Assembly: GCA_948144175.1 (NCBI GenBank)
Contig: CANXME010002517.1
Coordinates: 682,001 to 746,000, forward strand
DNA: 64,000 bases
Reading direction: 5' to 3'
DNA from: Closterium sp. NIES-65
Lineage: Eukaryota > Streptophyta > Zygnematophyceae > Desmidiales > Closteriaceae
Shown: one piece after another, positions 21,740-33,182 of the stretch
Position numbering within the stretch: position 1 is the stretch's first letter
Layout: each line of letters opens with the position of its first letter
Made by a program: the position numbers and the translations under genes
Notes under the pieces: generated by a model
What the model was told of the DNA's origin: nothing
Databases searched by the model: none
What the model saw: only the letters and a program-made list of their open reading frames with translations

Positions 21740-23221
21740 TGTCAGAATGTTATCTTATGCTCTAGCCTGTAGTGGGGTGCTCTATAGCGAGTACAACCCT
21801 TCTAGGGTTTCCTATTTGTATCCCCATTCTTGCTAGTGCAGTTCTCTTCTTTCTTCTAAATTTTCACATGCTATCAGAGCAGGTCGATCCCCTTGGATCG
21901 ATCCTGTGGGTGGACTTACCACCTCGTTGCTTCCGCTGCAACTCCTACTACTACTGCTATCACTACTCTCTGTGCCGCACGCCCCGTGGCGTGCGGCAGT
22001 TTTTCATCCCGCCGTGCGCCTCGAGGCGTTCGGCGGTTTTCTGCCCGCCGTGCGCCCCGAGGCGCGCGGCGGTTCTCTTCCCGCCGTGCGCCCCGAGGCG
22101 CGCGGCGGGTTACTGCCCCGTCACGCCGCGCGCCGCTCCCGGGAGGCGCTGCGACGGGCGACGGGGACCTCCGCGTCGCCCCCCGTCGCCCGTCGTGGCC
22201 TGCGCGCGGCCCGTACAGCCTGCGCGCAGCACGTACGGGCCGCGCCAGACCCGTCCGCGGCCCGTACGGGCCGCGCCAGGCCTACGCGCGACCCGTATGG
22301 GCGGCGCCAAGCCCGCGCGCGGCTCGGGCCGCCTGCGCGCGGCTCGAGCGACACTACTTGCGGCCCCGTCATCCCGTCGCCCTACCTACAGCCCGGCTCC
22401 GTCGCCCTACCTACGGCACCGCCCCCCCCCCCCCCCCCCCCCCCTTTTTCCCGTCGCCTGTCGAGGCGACCTGAGGGGGCCGCCTGGGGGGTGGCGGGTG
22501 TGTAGTCTCCCCTGCTCCTCCTCCTCCTCTGTCTCCCAGTGCTGCAGCTACCGCTGAGGGGGGTGGGTGTGTGGGATTCGACGGAGTGGTGCTAGGGGGT
22601 GGGGTGAGGGTGGAGCTAGGGGTGTAGCAGCGGGTGTGTGTCAGGGGGAGTGGGATCGTTTGGGGAAGCTGAATGGAGGTTGCCGTCGTGTCGCCAGCAG
22701 CACCTGTATTCCGGGGACTTCGTCCGGTAGCCCAGTTGTAGCCAGCTGTGCCAGCTGCCCGTGGGTCCGTTGCTCGTCTGCCGCTACTTTAGCCGCGGGA
22801 CCAGTTACTCCAGTATTCCGGAGTGTTGTTCCGGTAGCCGCTGTGCCAGTGTGCCTCCTGTTGCCCGTGTGTCTGCAGCTTCATCCGTTGCCTCCTATCT
22901 TCTCTCCTCTCACTCTCTCTCCTCCTCCTCACTTGCCCGTTGTGACTACCACTAGCTTTGCTCATAATTGTTAACTTTAAACTATTGCTTCTTGAACTTG
23001 TGCTCAGAATGTGTGGTGACATTGTGATCCACTCTGAGCTTGTACTGCTTTGCTTGCTCTGCTGATTACACCCCACTTTGGCTATGGGGGTGTGTCAGAA
23101 TGTTATCTTATGCTCTAGCCTGTAGTGGGGTCCTCTATAGCGAGTACAACCCTTCTAGGGTTTCCTATTTGTATCCCCATTCTTGCTAGTGCAGTTCTCT
23201 TCTTTCTTCTAAATTTTCACA
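21740..23221 (+). mobile_element. Short non-autonomous Copia derivative K
   Basis: Identical-length LTRs of 129 bp (21740-21868 and 23093-23221) differ at one position. The pentamer TCGGT is duplicated at 21735-21739 and 23222-23226. The primer-binding site TGCTATCAGAGC touches the 5' LTR and a polypurine tract precedes the 3' LTR. The 1.2-kb interior has no gag or pol domain. It holds GC-rich leader repeats (about 22000-22115), a C run (22423-22443), pyrimidine tracts, and the conserved 38-nt hairpin. K must have moved using another Copia's proteins. Confidence 0.93.
23002..23039 (+). promoter_or_regulatory. Conserved 3' hairpin (copy K)
   Basis: The block begins GCTCAG and ends CTGAGC, 38 nt, as in coding copies. 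Its retention in an element without genes points to a cis role such as packaging or plus-strand priming; that role is inference. Confidence 0.6.
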
Positions 23222-26200
23222 TCGGTGTGCGACCGCGGGACGTTGGAGAGAATTGGAGAACCTTCCAAGGAGACCAAGTTCACGGCAAGAATGGTGGACG
23301 GTACGAAACTTCCCATCCACAGCGAAGCATCACTGCAGCTGCACATAGGGGCGCTAAGGTGGAAGCCGACATTACCGATTACGAACATCAAAGGTATAGA
23401 TTTCATCTTGGCGCGAGATTTCTTGAAGCGGTTCAACCCCGAGATCGACTGGGTCAACAGGAAGGCGTGCATCTACAACAACAAGAAACGAGTGGAGCTG
23501 CGAAGCTGGACGGATAGAGGGAGCGTTCCTGAAACGACACTGGCACCGTTTGAACGGACGGTGAACGAGAGTAATACGGGTTGCCTAGCACTGGTGACGG
23601 CAGCAGCAGAGGAGGAGAAGCCAAACACAGAGCTACCTGCAGCAGTAAAAGAGGTCTTGGAGCAGTACAAGGATATAATGCCCAACAACCTACCTACAGG
23701 CGTACCTCCAACACGCACCCACGAGCACGAGATCGTGGACGAACCAGGTGCGAAACCCGTCTGACGTGCACCATACCGACTGAGTCCGACAGAACTGATA
23801 GACATGAAGAAGCAGATAGATTGTCTACTGGACAAACAAGTGATCCGCCCACCCACCTCTCCCTACGGTGCACCAATTCTTTTCACTCCAAAACCAGACG
23901 GCAGTTTACGGATATGCATCGACTACCGTACACTAAACAAACTGAAAGTAAAAAACAAATACCCCATACCGAGTATCGAGGACCTTCTGGATCAACTGCG
24001 TGGTGCAAAAAAATTTTCGAAAGCTGGACCTACGGTCGGGTTACTGGCAGATTAAGATGGTGGACAACTCGATCCACAAGACGGCGATCCGTACCAGATA
24101 CGGCTCCTACGAATACTTGGTGATGCCGTTCGGACTCTGCAATGCACCAGCAACGTTTCAAGCGGAGATGAATCACATCCTATGGCCCCTGCTGGATGAG
24201 TGCGTGGTGGTGTACCTGGATGACATTCTCATCTACTCCAAGAACATGACGGAACACGTGGAGCATCTGCAGAAGGTGTTCGAAATCTTGTGGAAAAACA
24301 AGTTCTACGTGAAGCTGTCGAAGAGCGATTTTGCACTAAAGAAGGTGCAGCTTCTCGGGCACATGGTGAGTGCTGAGGGCGTACACGCGGACTTGCGGAA
24401 GATTGAAGCCGTTAATAAATGGAAAGTACCGGAGAACGTGATGGAGTTGCTGCAGTTCCTAGGCTTCGCCAACTACTACAAGATGTTCATGCCGAATTAC
24501 ACCAAGATAGCAGCGCCACTGACCGACCGACTGAAAAAGGATACGCCCTACAAATGGGATACTCCTCATCAGCAAGCCATGGAGCAGCTACAGACAGCAT
24601 AGACTACAGCGCCAGTACTCATCTCACCTTACCTAGACAAGGACTACGTGGTGGAAGCAGACGCTAGTGACCAAGCAGTCAGAGCAGTACTGATGCAGGA
24701 TCACGGACGCGGTTTGCAGCCCATCGCCTACCTCAGTAAGAAGCTACACGGAGCTGAACTGAACTACCCCATCCATGACAAGGAAGCGTTAGCGATAGTC
24801 ATAGCCTTCAAGGCGTGGAGGTGTTTCCTAGAGGGAGCCAAGACTACAATCTAGACTGACCTCTGCAGTCTCAAATACCTGAAGTCGCAGCCGACGCTCT
24901 CACGACAACAGGTGCGGTGGGTGGACTTTCTGGAAACTCACTTCCACTACGACATCATCTAGATGCGGCCCGGGCTACACAACAAGGCAGACGCATTGAG
25001 CCACCCCGGATATGTAGTAGGCATCCAGCTCGACGCGATGAACCCTCTGCTCAAGGGTCTATTCCAACATGGATACTCCGTGGACGCAGAGATCGCTACA
25101 TCACAGACAAAGAAGCAGTTACAGTGGGGGAAAGACTTAGCTGTAAGGAAGGGCACAGAAAAGATTTGGGTACCGAACTATGCGCCGCTCCGACAGATTC
25201 TACTGGAGGAGTTTCACGACGTACCATTCGCGGGACATTTCGGGAGAAACAATACGTGAGCAGGGATAGCGAAGTATTACTACTGACCCGGGATGGCAGC
25301 AGACGTGCAGCAGTTCGTCACCTCATGCGACACGTGTCAGCGGATGAAGAGCAGCAAGCAGGAAAAAGCAGGGTTACTTCAGCCTCTACCTGTACCGGAG
25401 CAGCCATGGCAGGACGTTAGCCTCGACATCATCACAGGACTTCCCTCGACCTCACGAGGGCATGACGCATCCTCGTAGTGATCGATAAGTTCTCTAAAAT
25501 GGGGCACTTCATCTCGACCAACACCACGGCTACAGGTGAAGGAACTGCTCGCCTCTTCTTCGACCGCATCATCGCCATCCACGGCATCCCCGCTACACTC
25601 ATCTCAGACAGAGACCCCGAATTCACGAGTAAGTTCTAGAAGGAGCTCATGGGACTGTTGGGGACTAAGCTTGCGATGTCTTCAGTATACCACCCCCAGA
25701 CTGACGGACAAGCAGAGCGACTCAATCAAGTGGTTGAACTGTTACTGCGCACAGCTTGCAAAGATGACGTCAGCCACTGGGCCACAGAGTTACCAACTCT
25801 AGAGTTCGCTGACAACACCGCGTCACATGCGGCCATAGGGAAAACTCCTTTCTTCCTATGTTACGGACGGGAACCACTCACACCCCAGCAACCAATCACA
25901 CCGGCACACGTCCAAGCCGCATATGAGTTCGTCACCACCATGCAGCAGCTATGGGAGAAGACTCAGCGACGTCTCACAACGATGTAGACCTCCCGGAAGC
26001 AGTATGCCGATCGTCAGCGACGTGATCACTCAGTAGCAGTCGGAGATTAGGTGCGTAATGACATGCGCAACTTGAACCTATCTCACCTACCATCCAAGCT
26101 CCGGCCTCGCTTCTGTGGTCCTTTTCTTGTTGAGGCACATGTGACACCAGTAACATTCCAATTGCACTTACCTACTACATGGAAGCTTCACAACGCTTTC

Positions 26201-26485
26201 CATGTTCTGCTACTGAAGCCTTACAAGGACCCCAACCAACAGTTCCATGGATGACAGCTACCGCCACCACCACCTGTTCTCATCCAGGATGAACCAGAGT
26301 ACAAAGAGGAGCGCGTTCTCACTCATCGTCGCCGCGGCGGCAAGACCCTCGAGTTCCTAATAGGCTGGAAGGGATACGACCCCAGTGAGGACAGTTGGGT
26401 AGTTAAAGCTGATATGGGCAACGCACGCAGTGCTCTCAAGGACTATCTTGTCAAGCAGTGTGTTTCTCACGCCACCCAGCTTTGA
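23222..26485 (+). pseudogene. Gypsy F pol: protease end, RT, RNase H, integrase, chromodomain (broken)
   Basis: Order of domains: protease C-part; RT with [13 protein letters not shown] near 23849, [11 protein letters not shown] near 24024, [19 protein letters not shown] near 24123 and catalytic YLDD near 24213; RNase H with VEADASDQAV near 24651; a zinc-binding integrase N-part with CDTCQRMK near 25327; core with ISDRDPEFTS near 25607 and HPQTDGQAERLNQ near 25690; and a chromodomain (EFLIGWKGYDPSEDSW near 26350). At least ten stops or frame changes interrupt it. The chromodomain would tether integration to modified histones. The reading ends at TGA 26483-26485. Confidence 0.92.
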
Positions 26486-26865
26486 GGGGGGGACGTGTGA
26501 GAGTACGAAGGCTTATGCTAGCTTTGCTAGCTTGCCTAGACTTTATTGTGCTATATCTAGCTTGGGTTTATTTTATCATGCATAGATATGCTTGATTTCC
26601 TAGTTTAGGTGCATTCCTAAATTTTATTATTGTTATAGCACCGAACCAGGTTACGTGTAACGAACTCAAGCCTATTCGATTTCCACCGAATTGCTTTCTA
26701 CTGAGTTCGGGAAGGTTCTGTTTGGGGCACTTTGCCACCCTCAGAATATTCGCGTAACACCTGGGTAACTGGCCTTATGTCGAGACTATATATAGACTCG
26801 TGTTGTACGTAGGTGGATCATTCAATTGAAACCCAGTTTTCTGAGCTCGATCCTAGATCCTCACA
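26486..26865 (+). repeat. Polypurine tract and 3' LTR of Gypsy F
   Basis: A G-rich tract (26486-26493) primes plus-strand DNA. The 370-bp LTR (26496-26865) runs TGTGAGAGTACG to GATCCTCACA and is followed by the target duplication CCCAT. Confidence 0.93.
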
Positions 26866-26882
26866 CCCATTGCCTTTTGCTT

Positions 26883-27438
26883 ATGGCCAACATCATACAT
26901 ACTCAAACTATGCCACGCGCGGTTTGCATCCGTACTCAACCCGAAATTCTCAACACCGACTGATTCTGGCTTTTCATTCACACTTTTCGCCCTAATCACA
27001 CGTTCGAGATGTGACAAAATCAGAACGTGAATACCGAACGGAAATACAAACGATTGTGTCGAGGTGTTGGGGTGAATGCGTAACCCTTCACAAGCGGAAG
27101 CGCCCTGACATGGGTTACCCTAATTATACGCGACGTTGCGTCAGTGCCAGACTTGGAACGTAGGTAAAAGGGGAAGGCATCGACCCTCAACGCTGGATGG
27201 CTTCCTGCGTTTAGGGTTGATTCTCCTAGAAGTGAAACCAGGTTACCTACGGGTTTTATTTTTTTTCGTTGTTTAGTTTTAAGGGGTATATGCGGGTGAA
27301 CTATTATTGGCGGCTTTGTTTCATATTTGTGCCAGTAACCAAATAGACCAGTAACTTACGTACTTTTTCGAGAAATTATCAGTTGTTTACAGATGCAAAA
27401 CGCTCCGGGCATAAATTGAGTATGTATGATGTTGGCCA
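26883..27438. mobile_element. Non-autonomous TIR DNA transposon, Mutator-like by TSD length
   Basis: A perfect 23-bp inverted repeat joins 26884-26906 (TGGCCAACATCATACATACT...) and 27416-27438. Similarity between the arms continues inward for perhaps 30-60 bp with mismatches, for example TATGCC and TTTGCATC in both. The 9-bp word CTTTTGCTT flanks it at 26874-26882 and 27439-27447. A 9-bp TSD and long TIRs fit Mutator-like elements. No transposase frame is present. I cannot confirm the superfamily. Confidence 0.75.
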
Positions 27439-27447
27439 CTTTTGCTT

Positions 27448-28690
27448 GTGCTGGTATGATTGCATGCAACCATGGTGAAATCGAACATGCTAACAATGGC
27501 CCTGTTCGATATCAAATAGCTGCGGACCAGGCAACCATATGGTTTTTGAAGGTGCCGAACAAAAAAGGACAAAATGCAAGGGAAAAATGCGAAGGCAATA
27601 TAATTATTGGTGCCGGGTAATTGCCGACTACGAAGACAGCGGTAAGAAGTGTAATACCTTAACCTCAACGGTCGATTGAAGTGGAACGGGTTTTCACGGT
27701 CAGCGTCCGGAAAATGTTCCGCAACCAAAAAAATCAGTTGAGTTTTTTTACCGCGTGGTTCATTTCGGTGTCACCTCAGGTGATGTGTGGCGTAGGGAGT
27801 TGGCATGTGAGCAACCCTTTTTTTTACCCTTCCATTGGGCATGAAATTAGTTTTCCAATCTAGCTTTAAAACCCAATGAAGTGGCTTACTTTAAAAGCAG
27901 GATCAACAACCGTTAGGAAACCATCTGTTGTTTTGCCCCTTCAATTTTGTAATGATTACGTTGGGAGTTACTATTAGGGCGCGTTGTGGAGTCAATTACC
28001 CTGGTTAAACTTCCCGCCTTGTGGGAAATTTGACTTATCACAGGGGGGTCGTTCGCGAGGGCAGGAAACCTGTCTCATCGCAAGGGGGTCGTTCTCGCTG
28101 GTGGGAATTAAAACTCGTCGCATGGGGGACGCAAAAGTCGCAAACCGCCCAACAAACAAGGTCACCTTAATGAATTCCTGGCAAGTTCACCCTCGCTATT
28201 GAACAGGGCCAATCTCTCCTGTCTGACCACAAAGAAAATCCCGAGCGCACGCCAAGTGTGGCGTGGCCTGTTGGTGGGATTCATGGGTTTTGCCGAAACC
28301 CCTGGGCTTGGAGAGTGCGCGCTTGGTTTCATCAACATCCAGACAAATTGGGTTTTGTAGCAACTTCAATTAGGGCGTATAAAATTGTAATGACCAAACC
28401 AATTTTCCAACCATTTGGGAGGTTCTGGCGATTGCGAAGAATTTAGGGTTACGCCTATTTCAATAGTCGCCCCAATTTGACCGAACTGCCCGGGTATTTC
28501 CCGTATAGAAATGTACGCACTGCATCTTTGGACCTACATAGACTTATCCTCAGCGGGGGAAAAACAAGTGTGCTTGCCTAAACACACTGCTTTGTTGAAC
28601 ACCCTAGCTTAGGCTTCCGATCCCACTGTGATCCATAACCAGTTCGAATGCATTATAAGGAATCAGAACTTTTGTTGTTTAATAAGAGGG
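27448..28690. other. Interval without recognised gene; 40-bp tandem repeat inside
   Basis: About 1.2 kb of AT-richer DNA holds no protein family I recognise. At 28024-28143 three imperfect 40-bp units begin GGAAATTTG, GGAAACCTG and GGAATTAAA and share a core like CGCAAGGGGGTCGTTC. Short frames at 27426-27620 and 27984-28202 lack recognisable similarity. Confidence 0.6.
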
Positions 28691-29247
28691 TGAAATAGGG
28701 TGCTAGAATTTTAGGAGAACAGTTGGTGATTGGGTTAAGGGGGAGGGGTACAAGAACAACATCGAGAGAAATTGTGTACCCCCTAGTGCTAACACCCACA
28801 TAGCGAAAAGGACATAAGCAAATATGTTTTGACACACCCCCATAAGGGAAATGGGGGATAGCCAGAGAAAGCAATGGTCACAAGACCAGTCAAGAAAAAA
28901 CGACAAAGCAAAGCAAGCTCAGGGTGGATCACGAAGTCACCACACACTATGAGCACAACCAAATGGCCACAAGGCCTGTTCACATGAAGAGTTATATCAT
29001 AAAGAACAACCAGTACAGCGATCAAAACCTAGCAAGTGCAAGCATGCAGGGAAGGTTTAACAGTGGGCCCTAAAAAATTCGTCCTAGGCTAGGAACGTCC
29101 TAGCTCTTAATACCATGTGAGAATAGTATGAAAGTATGATGGAGATTGGGGCAAGGAAGGGGATACAAAGAAGTGTCGAGCAAAATTCTGTACCCCCTAA
29201 GGCTAAACCCACTACAGCCTAGATAACATTAAACATATAATTTGACA
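28691..29247 (-). mobile_element. Recombinant Copia remnant (LTR - 3' region - leader end - LTR)
   Basis: On the minus strand an LTR-like block (28691-28834; left end uncertain) adjoins a 3' untranslated region with the conserved hairpin (28917-28954). At about 29058 this joins the last part of a leader with primer-binding site TGGTATTAAGAG and an LTR of another subtype (29116-29247, 132 bp). All genes are gone, the two LTRs differ greatly, and the flanks show no duplication. It probably arose by recombination between two elements. Confidence 0.7.
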
Positions 29248-31147
29248 CGGGAAACTCCAGCCGAACACCCTCGAGAGTAAGAATATTCCCTCTCAACGTT
29301 TTCAAGCCTTAAAAAAGAAGCCTTCGGACATTATTCAGGTACTTGAGAAGTTGGGCAAACCACTCCGGAGCGTTGAAAAGGGTCGTGCGTTCCAAGGAGT
29401 AACTATTCTCTCCTCGCAGTACAGTGTTAAGGCTCCCTATTGCCCACAGGTGAAGCCCACACAGCTGCAAAGGCTTAGGGGAAGGTTCCAGGCCAAGATG
29501 AAGCTAGATCGGCATTGGATAAATCCTTCTAACCCTACTCATTTGAAAGCTGATATCGAGTCAACAGCTTCGACCACAGGACATAGGAGAGATATATTCG
29601 ACGTACCCTATGATCCTATAAGCGAGACCATCTACAGTTATTCGGAGGAGCAACAACCACTATTACTTGAGGTGATCTGCAACGGGCAACGCCTCCAGGC
29701 ACTGGTGGACAGCGGTGCGTCTCACTCGGTGTGCGACCGCGCGACGTTGGAGGAAATTGGAGAATCTTAAGAGGAGACCAAGTTCACGGCAACGATGGTG
29801 GACGGTACGAAACTTCCCATCCACGGCGAAGCATCATTGCAGCTGCACATAGGGGCGCTGAGGTGGAAGCCGACGTTGCCGATCACGAACATCAAGGGTT
29901 TAGATTTCATCTTGGGGCGAGATTTCCGAAGCGGTTCAACCCCGAGATCGACAGGGTCAATGGGAAGGCGCGCATCTACAACAACGAGAAACGAGTGGAG
30001 CTGCGAAGCTAGACGGATGCAGGGAGCGTTCCTGAAACGACACTGGCACGGTTCGAACGGACAGTGAACGAGAGCATCACGGGTTTCTTAGCACTGGTTA
30101 TGGCAGCAGCAGCGGAGGAGAAGCTGAGTACGGAGCTATCTACAGCGATGAATGAGGTCTTGGAGCAATACAAGGATGTAATGTCCGACGACCTAACTGC
30201 AGGCGTACCTCCAACACGCACCCACGAGCACGAGATCGTGGAGGAACCAGGTGCGAAACCCATCTCACGTGCACCATACCGACTACGTCTGACCAAACTG
30301 ACAGACATGAAGAAACAGATAGAATATCTACTGGACACACAACTGATCCGCCCATCCACCTCTCCCTACGGTGCACCTGTCCTCTTCACTCCAAAACCAA
30401 ACGGCAGTTTACGGATGTGCATCGACTACCGCGCACTGAACAATGAGACTGTTAAAAACAAATACCCCATATCGCGCATAGACGACCTACTGGACCAACA
30501 GCATGGTGCAACACTCTTTTCGAAGTTGGACCTACGGTCAGGTTACTGGCAGATCAAGATGGCGGACAACTCGATCCACAAGACGGCGTTCCGTACCAAA
30601 TACGGCTCCTACGAATACTTGGTGATGCCGTTCGGACTCTGCAACGCACTAGCGACGTTTCAAGCGGAGATGAATCATATCCTGCGGCCCCTGCTGGACG
30701 AGTGCATAGTAGTGTACGTGGACGATATCCTCATCTAGTCCAAGAACATGAAGGAGCATGTTGAGCATCTGCGTAAGGTGTTCGAGATCCTGTGGAAAAA
30801 CAAGTTCTACGTGAAGCTGTCGAAGAGCGTCTTCGCCCTGAAGAAGGTGCAGTTTATCGGGCACATGGTGAGTGCCGATGGAGTACACGTGGACCCGCGG
30901 AAGATCGAAGCCGTCAAGAAATGGAAAGTACCGGAGAACGTGAAGGAGTTGCAACAATTCCTAGGCTTCACCAACTACTACAACAGGTTCGTGCCGAAGT
31001 AAGCTAAGACAGCAGCGCCACTGACCGACCTACTGAAAAAGGATACGCCCTACGAATGGGATACTCCTCATCAGCAAACCATGGAGCAGCTACAGACAGC
31101 ACTGACTACAGCGCCAGCACTCATCTTACCGGATCCACACAAGGACT
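29248..31147 (+). pseudogene. Gypsy C gag end, protease and reverse transcriptase (broken)
   Basis: Protease shows LVDSGASHSVCDR near 29703. A TAA (29768-29770) and frame changes near 29930 follow. RT is open from about 30064 to 30738 with [13 protein letters not shown] near 30349, [12 protein letters not shown] near 30527 and YVDD near 30715. A TAG follows at 30736-30738, then the thumb region to a TAA at 31000-31002. The reading breaks off at 31147 where Copia D is inserted and resumes at 38554 with RNase H. Confidence 0.9.
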
Positions 31148-31276
31148 TGAGAAGAAACAAGGAATGAATGAACTATGAATGAATTGGGTACAAGTACTAA
31201 CCCTAATTGGGTTGTACCCCTTATGGGCTACCCCACTATAGCCTACACAATATGCATAAGCTATAATGTTCTGACA
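31148..31276 (-). repeat. Copia D 3' LTR
   Basis: In + orientation TGAGAAGAAACAAGG to ATGTTCTGACA, 129 bp, followed by the complement of a polypurine tract. Confidence 0.92.
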
Positions 31277-31713
31277 CACCTCCATAGGCAAAGTGGAGGA
31301 GAACAAGGAGTCACAAGACCAGTCAAGCAAAGCAAAGCAAAGTAAGCTCAGGGTGGATCACAAAGTCACCACACATTCCGAGCACAAGGTCAAGGCCACA
31401 AGGCCAGTTCACATACAGGAGTATATATATAAAAAAAGGTTAGACAAGCAAGAGCAGGTGTATATATATATGTAACAGTACAAGCAAGGTCAAGAGGTGA
31501 GCAAGTGCGGCAAGGTAGGCACAAGGCCCAGCTGAGTACAGAAGCGCTGATGGTCACAAGGCGCAAGCGCCTTGGTGAAGACATCAGCAGTGTTGGCCTC
31601 AGAGGCCACGTACGCAAGACGCAGCTTACCACGCTGCTGCAGCTCACGAGCAAGAAAGTAGCGGAGAGCAATGTGCTTCGTTCTGTGCTCCAGTCGCTGC
31701 TCTCGACACAAGG
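31277..31713 (-). pseudogene. Copia D 3' untranslated region and RNase H C-terminus, first copy
   Basis: The block carries the conserved hairpin (31346-31383) and, read on the minus strand, the RNase H end with YVASEANTADVFTKAL and LLTS. It stops at 31713 within CTCGACACAAGG, where the foreign fragment starts. The same 3' region is repeated in full from 33183, so the element has two 3' ends but only one has an LTR. Confidence 0.82.
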
Positions 31714-33182
31714 TCAGTGAGCGTGCTGGTGAGGACGCCGAGGTCGTCCGTCCTCCTTCTCCTCCCCCTACATCCCATGCCCCTCCCCTCGTGGCCGACC
31801 TGCGCAGGCTGACCCCGTTGTCGACCTCCGGCGATGAGGGGAGTAGTGGAACGTCGCCTTCGGCGCCGGCCAAGAACATCGCCGGTGGTCGACGTGACGA
31901 GCAGCAAGTCGACGTGGGAGGGGAGGAACAAGTCGAGGAGGAGCAGCCGACTTGGGTGAAGTCGGTGAATAAGGCAGTTGGGCAACACTCTACAGGAAAG
32001 CAGGCAGCGGTGACGCCTGAACCCCGGAAGTCAAGCCAGCTTCGGAGGCCGCCCGATTTCTTCGTCCCCGCTGCCTTCACCACAGTATACGATGTGGATG
32101 ACGACGACTTGGCGTATGACGACGCCGAGGAGGATGAGGAGTTTCCGGAGCTCGACCTTGACATGCATGCCAACCCCGAGCACCGTTGGGACATCTCAAC
32201 GATGACGGTGAAGGAGGCGTTGGCAAGCTGGAAGGGCCCGGCAGTGAAGGCCGCCATGGAGGAGGAGATCCGTAGCCTCATCAACAAGGAGCTGAAGGGG
32301 CTGCCGGAGTCCGCCTTCGAGTTACGTGAGATCTCGTTGGTGTAGAAGTACCTCGGGCTGGAGATCGTCCGCGACAGGTCGGCGGGGAAGCTGTGGCTGC
32401 ACCAGCAGGGCTACCCCGATAAGCTGCGTAGGTGCTTCATCGACGAGGAGCAGAACGGGCGCACCCCGAAAACACCGGTCTCGGTCTACGCCTACGCCGA
32501 GCTCACCATTGACGATGAGAAGGCACAGGAGCGCAAGGAGGAGGAGTACCGGCAGAAGGTCAGCTCGCTGCTATTCGCGGCGACGACGACGAGGCCGGAC
32601 ATCGCCTTTGCCTGCAGCAAGCTGGGGAGCAGCCTCACAGTGAGGAGCAATCAGCACTGGCGCAAGGTCGACCGCTGCCTTGTCTACCTCGCTAACATGC
32701 GTGACACCGCCTTGGAGTTCGGCGGTGGACTTGAGTCGCTGGAGCTGGTCGGCTACGTGGACGCCGACGACGCCGGTGACAAGCAGAACAGGACGAGCAC
32801 GGGTGGCTACGCGTTCGTCTACGGAGGAGCCGCAGTCTCCTGGTCGAGCCAGCGCATCAAGTGTGCGACGTTGGCGTCAACCGAGTCGGAGTATGTGGTG
32901 GCCACCGAAGCCGGCAAGGAGGGACGCCGACTTCGCTTCCTCCTCGCCGAGTTCCAGCAGCTGGATGCCGGGAAGCCAACCGTCCTTTTAGTGGACAACA
33001 AGTGGGCCATCACAGTCGCCGAGGGCATGGGGTTGACGGGCAACCTCAAGCACATGGAGCGGCGGCAGGCCTGGCTGCAGCATATGGTGGAGCGTGGGAA
33101 GTTTTCACTGAAGTACATCCCGACCGCTGACCAGCCGGCCAACTTCCTGACAAAGGCGCTGCACTATTCGGCCTTCAACCGG
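31714..33182 (+). pseudogene. Fragment of another Copia pol, captured antisense inside Copia D
   Basis: The + strand encodes an acidic spacer, the start of a Copia RT (MTVKEALASWKGPAVKAAME near 32203), a TAG at 32343-32345, then post-catalytic RT (KYLGLEIVRD near 32346). RNase H follows with YVDADDAGD near 32755, SWSSQRIKCATLASTESEY near 32838 and LVDNKWAITVA near 32988, ending NFLTKAL near 33141. The palm with YVDD is deleted, so it is not an enzyme. Family membership differs from all other Copia copies here. The right junction shares GGCAAAGTGGGGG with the following 3' region. Confidence 0.85.

Larger units (their letters stand above)
6827..26865 (+). mobile_element. Ty3/Gypsy chromodomain retrotransposon F with nested insertions
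   Basis: Both LTRs are 370 bp once the inserted Copia E and its 5-bp duplication are removed (345 bp at 6827-7171 plus 30 bp at 19610-19639). The direct repeat CCCAT flanks the element at 6822-6826 and 26866-26870. Inside lie gag, protease, RT, RNase H, integrase and a chromodomain, all on the + strand, with many stops and frameshifts. Copia E sits in the 5' LTR and the short element K in the protease. Without these the element would be about 6.1 kb, normal for chromodomain Gypsy elements. Confidence 0.95.
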
